Below are positions 11,456 to 21,683 of a stretch of DNA of 64,000 nt, piece after piece. This stretch comes from Sycobia sp. Sy_11 (lineage: Eukaryota; Arthropoda; Insecta; Hymenoptera; Epichrysomallidae): the NCBI GenBank assembly GCA_018907035.1, contig JACCIC010000175.1:493501-557500 (forward strand). The letters run 5' to 3'. Every line of letters starts with the position of its first letter. The stretch's first letter is position 1. The notes under the pieces are model-generated. The model had not been told where the DNA came from and did no database searches. It was given only the letters and a program-made list of their open reading frames with translations. A program made the translations under genes and the position numbers.

Positions 11456-14400
11456 TTCCAAACTAAGGTAATACGCACAGTGCTCGGCATTTGTTCGTGG
11501 ATAATTAAACACCTTTGTTATTCATCCAACTATTATGATGTGGATACATAGGTAAACAATAGGTGGCAATGTTTGAGGATGTTAATTACATTCATTGGAA
11601 TGACTGGCATAGATACTGTGAGATGGTAGACAGATATTGAAACCCAGTATCTGCTTCATCCCATATCAGTTTTGTAAAAAATCATTTGTAGGGCACGAAT
11701 TCTATCAAAGCTCTGCACTAGGCAGAACTCCATTAATGTCCATGGATAGTCTTAACATTATAAATCCGAGTACAATCTCGTATTGCAATTCAAAACTAAT
11801 GTCAAGACAATATCTTATAAAATATTTCAAGATAAGAAGAAGACCTGAGACACAAGAATATTGGTCTTAGCTAAATTATATTATTTTTGAAATCTAAAAT
11901 ATATTTAAAATATTTTAGTATAGTATTTAAAATAACCGATTAATATAATCAATGACCTAGAATACCCTACAATTAAATAGCCTTATACAAACTTTGTTTT
12001 TTGTAAAATATAGTTATTAATAGAATGTGACAAATAGAATGAAAAAAAATCAGGATATCATCCTAGTTATTTTATTAATAAATTAAAATTTTTGTTTAAA
12101 GTTATTAAGTATTAAAAGTAAAAATACTTTTTTTCGTAATTTTATCAAGTTTCTTTAAGAATAAAAATGTTGGTTTTTTGAATCCCAATTGAGATCTATT
12201 CAGAATGATTATTTTTCAATGGATAAATTATAATATCAAGTCGTTGATATTTATTAATAAATAAATCGATTTCAGCTATGCTGTGTATAATAAATCAATA
12301 GATACATAGTGGCTTAAGAGCTTCGTGAAAAATTGATATATATGTACTAATTTAATATAATAAAATTGTATTTGTACTTTACATTTTATTTAACAATTTT
12401 GTAATTTTATTGTAATTATAGATGAAAAACTATTATTTATTAAAATACTTTCTGGGTTTTCTGGCTGTTTCTTTGTTTTTTTCTCCTCTTGTCTTTGTAT
12501 TGATGAAACACTAGGACTATAGGAAATTACACATTTATACGTTCGTTCAATTGGTTTCAATTTGTTCATTTTACGGGAAAAATTAACATATACTATGGGT
12601 TTGCGAAGAAAAGTAGCACAATGCGTCGTGTTGCCTCTATATAAATTTTACTTGTAGACGAACATGTAAAAATTAAAATTTTACGATAAACATAAAAAAT
12701 GCAATATAATAAAACTTTATCAAAATAGATCTTCAGATCGAATAAAGTTACTGTATACTAAAGGTATGTAATACAAATGTAATAAATTACTTTGTGTTAT
12801 TTGTCGTCACGAAACAAATGGTGCTAATAGTTTTTGTTCATGGAGGAGAAGGAGGAAGGGCGGGCGACCACATATATAGTACAGTATGAGCATGCAGAAA
12901 AAGGAAAAATTTTGAACCTCGCTGCATCCGCCCCACTGCCAGCTGCTGGATTGCTGCCTCGTTCTGACGCGGTTGTCGCACGAGCAGTCGGTCAGCTCGC
13001 CCCTGGAGCAGGCCCGCGTCACGCTGTAGGCGACTCCTGCCGCCGAGATCGCGTGCACGAACGCCGCTTCCCGACTGTCTATTACAGGAGAACGATTTTA
13101 TTAGCTTGCCAGTGCAGAAAAGCGTTAGCGAGTCGATGTTCGACTGGCTACTGATTTCCTATTCTTATATTTATAAGGAGATGATCAGATATATGGGCGC
13201 GGATTGGGTCCAGATTGAGCGTGGCAAGACTAATTAATGAAAAATTTGCCTTGTACAATTCGTGGACTTCATGCTCATCCATCAGTACTTCCCTTTAATT
13301 TAATTAATTAAGGGATTTTCTAATAATAAGGATGTTAAAAGGATGATATGTATCAAGCAAACAGTTCCTATGAATTCATATAGGAAAAAGAACAGTTTCT
13401 AGTTTTATCGTGATTTGAAGTTTCACGGAAATTAGACACGTTACTCTCTGACTCTCTGCTCAACAATAACACATTTAAAAATACATCTATGAAGTTCAAT
13501 CGACAATATATCAAACTTAATCATAATATCACTACAAGAAAGTCTGATATTTTGAAACAGGGACTTTGCGTTAGGTTTTGAAACCGTATTTTAAACGTAT
13601 TTTACAGGTAATTAAAGTTGCCTCGCTTAATCTACACTAAATCCATCAATTATATCTCTGGGCTTTGCATTACAAGTTTTAAGTTGAAAAAACGAAAATC
13701 ACTTCCATAACACGGCCATTTTCATTTATCTAATTAATTGTCTTAAATTTTTTAATATATTTGTCTACGTGTTTAATTAAACAACTATAGAACAAAGGTT
13801 AAATTCAAGATCTATTTGTTAAAATTATTCATAAATATTTTATAAGTGTATCATGATGGAACATCTATAAAAAGAAGAAAAGTCCCTGGCTGAGGGAATT
13901 ACACATCTTTATTTTCGGTCACTAAACATGAATCCTGTGCAAGAATTTTTCCATCACTTGGCAATTTTGTTTTTCAATTGATAACAAATCGTGAGAAATA
14001 GACGAGTTTGCAAATTTATGAGTATTGCTATTTTGGTAGGTTTACAAGAAACATTTAAGTTCAAAAATCATTTCTTCACAAGTATTTGAATCAGTCAAAC
14101 ACGAATCTGATGGCAATTTTGCTACCTCGATATATCTTTTTACATTTAATTTTCAGAAATTCACTATGTATAGATAAAAAAGTCGAATTTTGTCAAGATT
14201 TTTGCTGCGATATTTTCTAAGACTTCAGACAAGGTTTCTATTTAAAAGATAACATTTTGTAAGGCATATCATATAACTTACATAATATCAGAAATTGGTT
14301 TCTTTTTGTATGTAAGTTTGCAAGGTAACCTCTTTTGTTTTTAAACGATTTATACAATAAACGATTGATACTTTTTCAACTAGTATTATTTATATGCAGA

Positions 14401-17400
14401 TTTTCTTTAATCCTCCAGTAATAGACTGCCATTCTTATTCACTTCTGTCTCATTGGTAATGAATGCTTTCACTCTATTATTTTTTTGTAATCAGGCAAAT
14501 TGTCAAGAAAGTCATTTATGTGGAATTAATGCGTTTTTTGATCAATTTTGGCATTAAAAATTTTTTAATATAATTTATTTTAAAAATTATTATTAAACAA
14601 TTCTGGTACAAGATTTGCACTCAAGGAGCTAGAATACGTTACTCAGAGATTTTTGTTTTCCTTTTTTTTCTTCTTGTGTTAATTAATCAATAACATTCAA
14701 TTACTGAAGTGCCCATTGGTTTTCTCAAGATTTTTTAGATACCAGGCAACTTAATACCTTTACAAATATATTTATATAATATTCAACGACTTGCAGTAGA
14801 AAGTATACTTACTAACTGACATAACGCCACCAAAAATGTTGTTAGTATTATTTGGATGTACCGTGCAGTTCCATCGTGCTAATCTAAATTGATGTTGACA
14901 TTCTTCAATGGCCAATCTCGCGCCTGCGCTGATAGCCTATGAAAAATATTATGAAGTTTATAAATGTAGTAAATTGCTTTAATACTAATGTGAGTTAATT
15001 AATTCAGAGGATTAACTTTGTTATAATCGATTAATAACAAAAAAATCATGGTGTTTACATTCAGGAGAATAATGTCGAGTATGTATAAATGTTCGTACGT
15101 GTATGCGTGCGTGTTGTGCACTTTATATTTTCTATCATTTTATACATTGTCCGTGAACATATAAAATTAAATGTTAATCTTAAAATTGAATTCAATAAAA
15201 CCGTTTTTCCGTGTCTCTAAAGTAAAATGTACAAACTCAATATAAAAAATGGCATCTTGAAAATTTATTACGCTCTTTAAAATGCCCTATTACTGTACGC
15301 TTAAAATTAACTAATAATTGTCATTTTCTTGCTATACTGTTGAGCCCAGTAGGCAGTTCCACACGAAATATACGTTAACGATATATTTCTTATTTTTTCT
15401 TTTAATTATTTTTTTTCAACATTTTTTATTTGATGGTTAACAGAATCACTGATAACTTTGAAAATGACAAAATCTAAGATAATTTTGTTGGACTGTTGAA
15501 ACCAGTTTTCATTTATACAGGAGCTGCAATAGATTAATATAAATTTCATAAGGCAAAATTTAAATGAAAGATCTTTTGTTTTTAACCTCTCTGATTCGTC
15601 GTAAAAATTATAACAGCCTACAAAATACGATGTAGTTTTATCATTTAATTTTAGTAGTTTTAGTTAATTGGTAGTTTTTTCAAAGCATATACATATATTT
15701 GAGAATTTTACTATTTTTTAGATTGAAAAAAGAGTTTTTAAATATAAATAAACATTTGGTTGAGTATAATATTAATAATATATTTTATTGAATTAAGAAT
15801 GTATTCCTCAAGATAAAAAGATTTATCTAAATGAAATAAATTTTTATCACGTCTAGAAAATAGTTTCGTAAATCAACAAATATTTTATTAGTGTACACGA
15901 GGAGATCGTTCTTTGAATTTCTGAAACTATTTTTAAGTGTTACAGATAGATATATGTAGAGTAGATGTAATGTGATATTTTTAAAAAATTTCAAGCAATA
16001 TGATTATTTCATAACATTAACTTTATTAATATATAATTATATGTCTACTATACAATCATATTCATAATGTATAATATATAATATATAATATATAATATAT
16101 AACTTGAAACTCAATCATCGTGCCGTACCTTTTAAGTCCTGGTATAGATAATAAAACGATATCAGAACGGGAAGAGTGTCATTGTTATAGAAAATATTTT
16201 ACTTTCATTTATTTAACTCGTATATCTTTCTTTTTGGTTATACCTATATATCGTTGAGAGAAAGAAGAATGATAAAAACTCATAAAAATAATCAATAATT
16301 GATAACATAATTTGTATAGCGACAATTTAAGAATTCATACAACACGTAGAATTGAGGCGTCATTGTTTATTGAATTTTTTTAAGATTTCGCTTCCATGTG
16401 CCGATCTTGGATTGCTCTATTCGTCCTCGTCAGAATTATCGGGTACAAAAATGTAAAGGCACCACACCGCGATACACGAACGGAGAGTTCAAATAAAAGC
16501 CGATAAAAGCTGCCTCGCCGCGCTCTATCTCAGTGTCTCTATAGCCATATACTCCGAGAGGCCTCAGTTTTCCCAGCGTCGCGCCGCCGCAGTTTTACGG
16601 GCCATTTACTACTTCCGCTTCTCGAATGTTATATATAAAATGTGTACGATATGTATGCTTCGACGCCTTTGAGAGGTTAATTTTCGGCAAATAAATATTC
16701 CCTTGGGACGAATATTGTCTCAAACTCGTGAATTTGTAAGACTTTTTCCGAGTTTATACGAAAGTCACCCGCATGTTTTTAACAATATGTTATATATTTA
16801 TTAAATGGCGCACTAACGATTTGTTGATCCAATATTAAATTAATATGTTAAAAAATATTATAATATGTTAAAAAAAAATTAAAAATATATACATACCTCG
16901 TTCTTTTAAAATACTATAGTATAAAGTGCGTGTGTGCGTGCGTGTGTGTGTGTGTGTCAAATCATCGAATATAAAGCTAATGAGGTACGCACGAGGAGTA
17001 CAAGATATACATGGGTCTTCAGCAGCCATATGAAAATTGTCAAGAAATCTTCAGTTTAAAAAAAAAACCACATCAATCGTGTGCGCGCGCGCGCGTGTGT
17101 GTGCGTGTGTGGGTGTGTGATTTCTTCATAAATAGGCTGTTTTGTACAGATTTGCTTTTTCAATCGACGATTTAAATATCTGTTCTTTAATTTAATAAAT
17201 TGGTACTTCGTAATAATACCATTAAGCTGCGTTTATAGCTTAAATAGCGACTATTATTTCCAAAGCAATATGTTAATTTTATTCAAATGCTGTGTGTAAA
17301 AGTGTGTAAGTGTGTGATTCTATCTTTGTTACTGGCCTAATGAATGCTACTTAGGATTTTTTTTTTATTTCCAATGAAACACGCGTTCTTTTCGGACAGT

Positions 17401-19903
17401 ATTGTTTAAATAAACAAGAAGAAAATTCGAAAAGGAAAACGGCGAAAAATAAAGTCCTCGTGTACTTTCGAAGAGGAAAGTAAAAGAGGACATTCGCAAT
17501 AAAAATGGAAAGAAAAATGGGGCAAGAGGCACGCGTAAACATCAAGAGAGCGAAATGCAGCAAGGAGATCGGTATTTTAGAAACGGATGAGGAGAGCTTA
17601 AAAAATCTCGCCCGCTTGCCGCGTAGGTGGTTCTCTGTCACGGACGGAAAAGCGCTCGGGGCAAGAGGGATCTCCGTAATATGCAGGGAAGCGAGCTCGA
17701 AAAGGGCTTATCCGTTCTACCACATCGGCAAGAGGAATGGCATGAATAAGGAGGTGTGGTATTCGAGAAGGGGGCTATATATATATATAGTCGAAATCAT
17801 TCTAGGATTTCGTATTTATGAACTCTCAAATTGTTTTCAAACGTCTCGGTCTATTTTAAGCCATTTGCGCATTACGATATCGCGTCATTTCGACGGATTC
17901 GACTGTCCTATTTCACGCACGATTATTTCTAGAAAAATTACTTGACTGTACACGCGCGCTCCGAGCTGAATGCTCGTGTAACGGTACAGCGTTAGGCAGC
18001 CGGGGTCCCAATGATTCGTCCAAGCGAACGGCGGCGGGCGCTTGGGGATTCGGGCGACGGGGGGGGGGAGGGGGCAAACCGAAATAATCTCGAAATTCGT
18101 GGGAGCGGGCTTAATCCGATTCCGGAGAACGGAGATTTCGCGATTATCTTTATGCGTGTGCACTTGGCATTGCGAATTTGGCCCAGTGCGAGGACGGTCT
18201 GCGGTTGAAACAATTTGCACTTCGCCTCGTTAATCTAGCTGCGAGATGTTCAAATATAAGCCGAATATTTGGAAGCGGATGGTTTATTGTAAAATAATCG
18301 GCCCATTTGTCCTGCGTTCAAAATTGGTTTTGATATATTCTTTATTGATTATTTTGAGTTTGTACCTTCAAGATGAACCGCCTAAGCGGTTCGAAGCGTC
18401 GGGCATTTGAGGTAAATTTCAATTTAAGGTGGCGGGGGCAGTCATGAAATATAGATTATCTTATTTTTAATTTTTAATTAAATGAAATTTTTATTTTATT
18501 ATTTTTTAATAGTAATTCCATTTCAGATTCTACAGGGGTGATTGTAAACAAGGACAGTCTGACTCTCATTACTTTATCGTAGTATATTATTGTATGAGGG
18601 CTGTAAGACATTGATAAAAATAGTCATTAATTTAAAATTATTTTTGGCCTTGATTTTTTATTCATTTAAGATATATCCAAAAGAGATTCTGTAATATCTT
18701 GTATACTTTACCTATAAATTCATCTGATCGATCGAAACTAAATTCGTCATCCTGAATCTTGATAACTGTTTAGAACTTAAGATTATATTGTAACAAAGCA
18801 ATATATTGTTCATATAGTACATATTAAAAATCTTCTTGTAAAATAAATGAGATCCTTTAAAAATATATGGTTTTCTTTCAATTAAATACTACAAAGTTTC
18901 AGAATCTAACGCTTTACCGGCACATTCCACGAAGATTCAAGGAATCCATCTCGAAACAGGCGTAGTTTTTTCGTAAATTTACTTATCTGCCTTACTTGAA
19001 TTATAATGTAAATAATATTAATTCGATAAAACGTTTCATGAAAGAAAGCGGATAATATCAAGGCGATTATGAATATGTATGATAATCCTATAATTAAAAC
19101 TATATACCAGCATCATACTATAACCATATATCTGACTTTTATTTTAAATTAAGATTTTCACTAAAAAAATTCCGTGAAAAGCATTTGACTTCCTATTAGT
19201 AAGGTTCAAGAATGCTCTCCTTTTTTGACTAATAGAAAATTTCGAAACCATATTCTAATTCTATTATTATTTTCAACGAAGTATGTGTAGGCGTGCATAT
19301 GTGCGTGTAAGTGTGTGTATATGTTTGTGCATGTGTGTTCTAAATATTCTGTACTTATTTACATCTTATCTGTAAAAGTTTTGGTTTATTATAAATTATT
19401 TTTGAAGCGTTTGTAGTTTCTTAGTATTGTATGCAAATATTTATGAAGGCAACGCTTGTTAAAGAATGCGTTATATATTCATTGAATTCGTTTACTTTCT
19501 TAAAATGTTAAGGTTAAAAGGATAAGTTTTAGTCCATGTACTGAGGGAGGCGAATTGTGGATTATCACCATATTTTTTTATATCTATATATTTTTTATAT
19601 CGTATAGATAATATATATACGAGTAAATTCAATGATGTTGAGTTTGATGTGTGTGTGTGTGTGTACGCACGCGCGCGTGCGCGTGTGCGACAATCAGGTA
19701 GGCAAGGGAGTTACGCCTATAATAGATTTACCTGAAGGACTTGCGGTGACCTGGCACAGATCGCCTGCTGTTTGGCCGAGAGATGGGAGTTCTTGCAGTT
19801 CCTCTCGGCGCTGATTGGCCCCATAACTCCGAATCCCATAGGCGCCGGCAGCTCGATGGCTCGGATCTCGTGTCCCTTGCCCCGTGACTCGATTCCGAGG
19901 GAC
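3647..19903 (-). CDS. WntA: Wnt ligand gene (WntA type most likely), six 3' coding exons; first exon not found
   Basis: Secreted, lipid-modified Wnt glycoprotein that signals through Frizzled-type receptors. Minus-strand exons 19732-19903, 14813-14936, 12918-13078, 6867-7044, 4951-5182 and 3647-3848 join in frame to about 355 residues plus a split first codon. Landmarks in order: [67 protein letters not shown] with the Ser that is acylated in Wnts, [30 protein letters not shown] and WCC, then a terminal CN and TAG. I count 24 cysteines, the family's typical set, and five N-glycosylation sequons (NCT, NNT, NKT, NLT, NRT). The signal peptide is missing, so an upstream exon ending in phase 2 is expected above 19903. 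Subfamily: the [17 protein letters not shown] and CRFVWCC signatures suggest arthropod WntA from memory; LGIPGT and F-[IV]-WCC also recall Wnt16. Membership in the Wnt family is very secure; the subfamily is less so. Confidence 0.93.
3849..4950 (-). other. Wnt last intron
   Basis: AT-rich intron of 1.1 kb between exons E and F. About half of it is a MITE with long inverted termini (4291-4842), listed separately. The remainder shows no coding potential. Confidence 0.85.
4291..4842. mobile_element. MITE with about 100-bp imperfect terminal inverted repeats
   Basis: The left end reads GGTGCCCCAAAAAGATCCGA and the inverse of the right end GGTGATCCAAAAAGATCCGA. The similarity continues inward for about 100 bases, through GATAATTxTGxAGxGTGAA, a run of A's, GTTTAATA and GGATTTCAAAAAA. 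The roughly 350-bp interior is AT-rich, includes a T22 run and has no transposase. The ends are flanked by TA, consistent with a TA target site as in Tc1/mariner-type elements, but the superfamily is not proven. It lies in the last Wnt intron. Confidence 0.75.
4951..5182 (-). CDS. WntA: Wnt exon E (acylation loop and linker)
   Basis: Completes Gly, then [20 protein letters not shown]...[35 protein letters not shown] and two bases of a Thr codon. It carries the serine that Porcupine acylates in Wnts, in the hairpin CHG-M-SGSC; most family members have V where this has [13 protein letters not shown] ends the N-terminal domain. The linker is unusually Arg/Pro-rich and GC-rich. Acceptor ctgtcgcgcag, donor CAC|GTAAGG. 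Confidence 0.95.
6221..6540 (+). repeat. Dispersed repeat family R1, copy 1
   Basis: Begins CCTGAGGATGAACCG, then GTTCAAAACGTCGAGCA, a GGACAGTC block, an AT-rich middle, and near its end AAACAAGGACAGTCTGACTG and GGACTGTAAG. Same layout as 18364-18640 and 30600-30830. The opening resembles the CTGAAGATG...CGAAACGTCG segments seen in Penelope-like and other retroelements, so it may be a non-coding part of one. Confidence 0.6.
6781..6853. repeat. (GA)n microsatellite beside a Wnt splice donor
   Basis: About 36 GA units with a few GG steps, ending about 15 bases from the exon D donor. Confidence 0.97.
6867..7044 (-). CDS. WntA: Wnt exon D
   Basis: Encodes [20 protein letters not shown], then [39 protein letters not shown] and the first base of a Gly codon. 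DI-x-FG-x-xFSREF and EAGRRAV...CKCHG are diagnostic of Wnts. The usual LMNLHNNEAGR is here [11 protein letters not shown], a noticeable divergence. The acceptor is cttaaaccag and the donor CATG|GTAGGT. A (GA)n microsatellite begins about 15 bases into the following intron, very close to this 5' splice site. Confidence 0.94.
7092..7125. repeat. (TA)n microsatellite
   Basis: About 17 TA units, close upstream of the exon D acceptor on the minus strand. Confidence 0.97.
7268..8112. mobile_element. Non-autonomous transposon-like element, copy 1 (GTCTTG/CAAGAC ends)
   Basis: The left part carries repeated GTCTTG units (TATTGTCTTGATATCGTCTT and TATTGTCTTGG). The right part carries ATCAAGACC, CTGGTCTTGAAACTC and TCGTCTTGGTCTGAC. 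Shared blocks with 56822-57864 occur in the same order: ATCTTTTAATGAA, AATAACATTTAA, a CAAGACC block and GGTCTTGAA. No transposase frame. Boundaries are approximate and the superfamily is unknown. Confidence 0.5.
10962..11285 (+). other. Unassigned 107-codon open frame in a Wnt intron
   Basis: Encodes [20 protein letters not shown] and on through [17 protein letters not shown] to a stop. Amino-acid composition is less biased than in other frames here, and the sequence is free of microsatellites. No family recognised. It could be a decayed transposon or a chance frame; a minus-strand frame overlaps it. Confidence 0.2.
11388..11448. repeat. (TA)n microsatellite
   Basis: About 30 TA units. Confidence 0.98.
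12918..13078 (-). CDS. WntA: Wnt exon C
   Basis: Completes an Asn codon split across the intron (A|AC), then reads [36 protein letters not shown] and ...[15 protein letters not shown]-x-AF-x-AI-SAAGV and WGGCS are classic Wnt sequences; four conserved cysteines. The acceptor is cctgtaatag. The donor is GAG|GTTCAA, a poor match to the GTRAGT consensus, but it is the only nearby GT that keeps GGCSE joined in frame to DIHFGERF of the next exon. The exon is CpG-rich compared with the flanking intron. Confidence 0.92.
13079..14812 (-). other. Wnt intron between exons B and C
   Basis: 1.7 kb of AT-rich sequence without microsatellites of note, transposon motifs or recognisable open frames. Confidence 0.8.
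14813..14936 (-). CDS. WntA: Wnt exon B
   Basis: Encodes [20 protein letters not shown] followed by [13 protein letters not shown] and IFGGVMSV, then one base of the next codon. EECQ-x-QF-x3-RWNC is a Wnt hallmark and includes two of the conserved cysteines and an N-glycosylation site (NCT). The acceptor is catag and the donor GTTA|GTAAGT is close to ideal. Too short and AT-rich to stand out as an open frame, but the conserved motif is unmistakable. Confidence 0.93.
16066..16103. repeat. (TAATATA)n short tandem array
   Basis: Seven-base unit repeated about five times. Confidence 0.85.
16491..16535 (+). promoter_or_regulatory. TATA plus initiator-like arrangement inside a Wnt intron
   Basis: GATAAAAGC (16502-16510) followed by CTATCTCAGTGTC, with the TCAGT adenine about 28 bases downstream, inside a small CpG-rich patch. 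Spacing matches an insect core promoter, but it is on the strand opposite to the Wnt gene and no exon follows that I can see. Confidence 0.22.
17120..17292 (+). repeat. 173-bp dispersed repeat R2, forward arm
   Basis: Matches the reverse complement of 40239-40412 along its whole length with about a dozen mismatches (roughly 93 percent by eye). Starts ATTTCTTCATAAATAGGCTG and ends TTCAAATGCTG. The left edge abuts a GT-rich microsatellite. No coding potential or clear terminal inverted repeats. Confidence 0.85.
18364..18640 (+). repeat. Dispersed repeat family R1, copy 2 with intact hairpin
   Basis: CCTTCAAGATGAACCGCCTA leads into a perfect 6-bp stem, AACCGC-CTAA-GCGGTT (18376-18391), followed by CGAAGCGTCGGGC. 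It ends with AAACAAGGACAGTCTGACTC and GGGCTGTAAGACATTGATAA. Lies in the Wnt intron between exons A and B. Confidence 0.62.
19732..19903 (-). CDS. WntA: Wnt exon A (most N-terminal exon found)
   Basis: Codes for 57 residues after a split codon, starting [19 protein letters not shown] and ending [14 protein letters not shown]. The acceptor just above 19903 has a good pyrimidine tract ending caatttcag. The donor at 19731 reads CAG|GTAAAT. The end C-x12-C...P-x-[VL] is the usual Wnt N-terminal block, in which two cysteines precede the segment that runs into AI.xGA.LAIEEC. The exon ends in phase 0 and the next starts in phase 0. The part before CKNSHLS has no recognised motif and is expected to be variable between Wnts. 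Confidence 0.88.
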
Positions 19904-19976
19904 CTGAAATTGATTGTGAAAAAATCAGTCGGCGAGTTCACTGAACTGTCAAGCAAAAATTAAACTATTTTATTAT

Positions 19977-20040
19977 CATGATGATGATGATGATGATAAT
20001 CATCATGATGATCATCATTATCAGTATCATTATTATCATC

Positions 20041-20085
<45 letters not shown>

Positions 20086-20095
20086 GTAATTGTTG
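19977..20095. repeat. ATC/ATT trinucleotide-rich tract
   Basis: Imperfect GAT, ATC and ATT repeats, self-complementary in part (ATGATGATGAT opposite ATCATCATGAT), just upstream of Wnt exon A. Confidence 0.9.
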
Positions 20096-21616
20096 GTATG
20101 ATTCTTATTGTTATTATTGTCGTTAAGTAGAGAATATGTAATAGAAATTGAATAGGCCTATCGAGCTATTTTTAAAGCTTTTTCCGTTATTTGTTTGTTT
20201 ATTTTTTTCATATTATTTAACGTCGTTCTATTTATGCTCCCGAGTATAGCCGTTCTCAGCAGCAATGAGAATTTTACGAAATGCCTGTAAACAAAGAGCA
20301 GATATGTCAATTTTTACAGCGGTGTTTGGGCGAATCGGCCGAAGACTCGGATATTAGATCACCGAGTTTCCGGTTCTTCGAATTACCAAAATTCGAGATT
20401 AATTCGGTCTTGTCTAGGCTCAACATTTAACGCAGTATCACGAAATTACGGGGGGGGGGGGGAACAAAATTCGAGACAAGACCATGAACCGCGCAAGCAA
20501 GAATCATGTCGCGACAAGAATATCGATACTGTTTTAAATTTGAGAAAATTATAAATACAATCGTCGAGGTTTTTTTTTTTTTTTTTAAATATTAAATATT
20601 GGAGTTGAATTCAATATAAATGTCTTATTTAGATTCTGTATTTAGTTATAACCTTTGCCTTTATATTACTAATTTTTTATGAATTCTAAGAAAAGCCGAT
20701 TCTTCTTATGGTAGCTCGAGTAATTTATGTAGTATAAATATAAGATTTTGATAAAATTCATAATATTTATATTCTTTTAATATACTTATTATTTATATCA
20801 TTTATATCATTGTACTCTAATTGTAGAGGTCATGAAAGAGGAATGAAGAAATTTCCATTACTCAAGATTTTCGATATTTGCTTGTCAAAATCTATCCAAA
20901 TCAATACCACGAGAATATAATAATAATAATAATAATAATAATGACGAAGTATTGCAAAACCAAGGCAAGACTTTGCCTAATAAGATTTTCCAATATTAAG
21001 GCATTTATTTAATGAATATCATATTGTAAAGCCTTAGTGAAGCAGCCTTAATGAAGCCATCATTATAAATTGCAAGGTGTAGCTTTCTGAAAAATATGGA
21101 GGCGTACATATTTCGCCCTTTCTGGCTTATATAAATTTTGCTTCAAAAATATCTAATAAGTAAAAATTCTATATCTATATATTGAGTACATGAATACGAT
21201 TCCTATAGAATCTACTATTAAAAATAAATCGATTTGAAAATCATTTTTCAAATCACAACGTATGTATCTCTTCTAAAAAATATCCGAGTGCAGACTTTTA
21301 TATAATTCGGAGAAAAGAAAGTGGGATCTCCGTTAAAGTCTGCGAATTCGTATATATATATATGATGAAACGACGGCGTGCATACGATCGCACCTGCTCG
21401 TCTTCTATGAAAAAAAGAAGAAAACAAAAATACACAAGTCTATGCTTCGATAGTTCTGGATGAGGCTTTTATAGAAGGGAGAAAGATAGGAGCAGAGGGA
21501 GAAAAACAGAAAATATAGGGATCACACGGGAATGCGCTTGACTATCTATCTATAGATATATAATACGGATTCGAGCTCGAGGCCCGTCGCTCGTCCTGTT
21601 CAATTATAGGTGCGTA

Positions 21617-21621
<5 letters not shown>

Positions 21622-21680
<59 letters not shown>
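21622..21680. repeat. (TA)n microsatellite
   Basis: About 29 TA units. Confidence 0.98.

Positions 21681-21683
<3 letters not shown>

Larger units (their letters stand above)
7045..12917 (-). other. Wnt intron between exons C and D (5.9 kb)
   Basis: Holds a transposon-like element with GTCTTG/CAAGAC ends (about 7268-8112), (TA)n runs, and a segment (10962-11870) whose longer open frames resemble nothing I can name. No exon of a nested gene was recognised. The rest is AT-rich and featureless. Confidence 0.75.
14937..19731 (-). other. Wnt intron between exons A and B (4.8 kb)
   Basis: Contains a CpG-rich patch near 16430-16620, a short (TAATATA)n array, GT-rich tracts, one arm of a 173-bp dispersed repeat (17120-17292), a G-rich stretch near 18058-18073, and a second copy of the 6.2-kb repeat family (18364-18640). 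Open frames at 17351-17945 overlap on both strands, lack family motifs and are treated as chance. Confidence 0.75.

Noticed and set aside
12834..13154. 106-codon plus-strand frame
   Set aside because: It is the antisense shadow of Wnt exon C.
17505..17945. 146-codon plus-strand frame, one of the longest in the window
   Set aside because: No recognisable motif, overlaps open frames on the other strand, and lies inside a Wnt intron; kept as chance.
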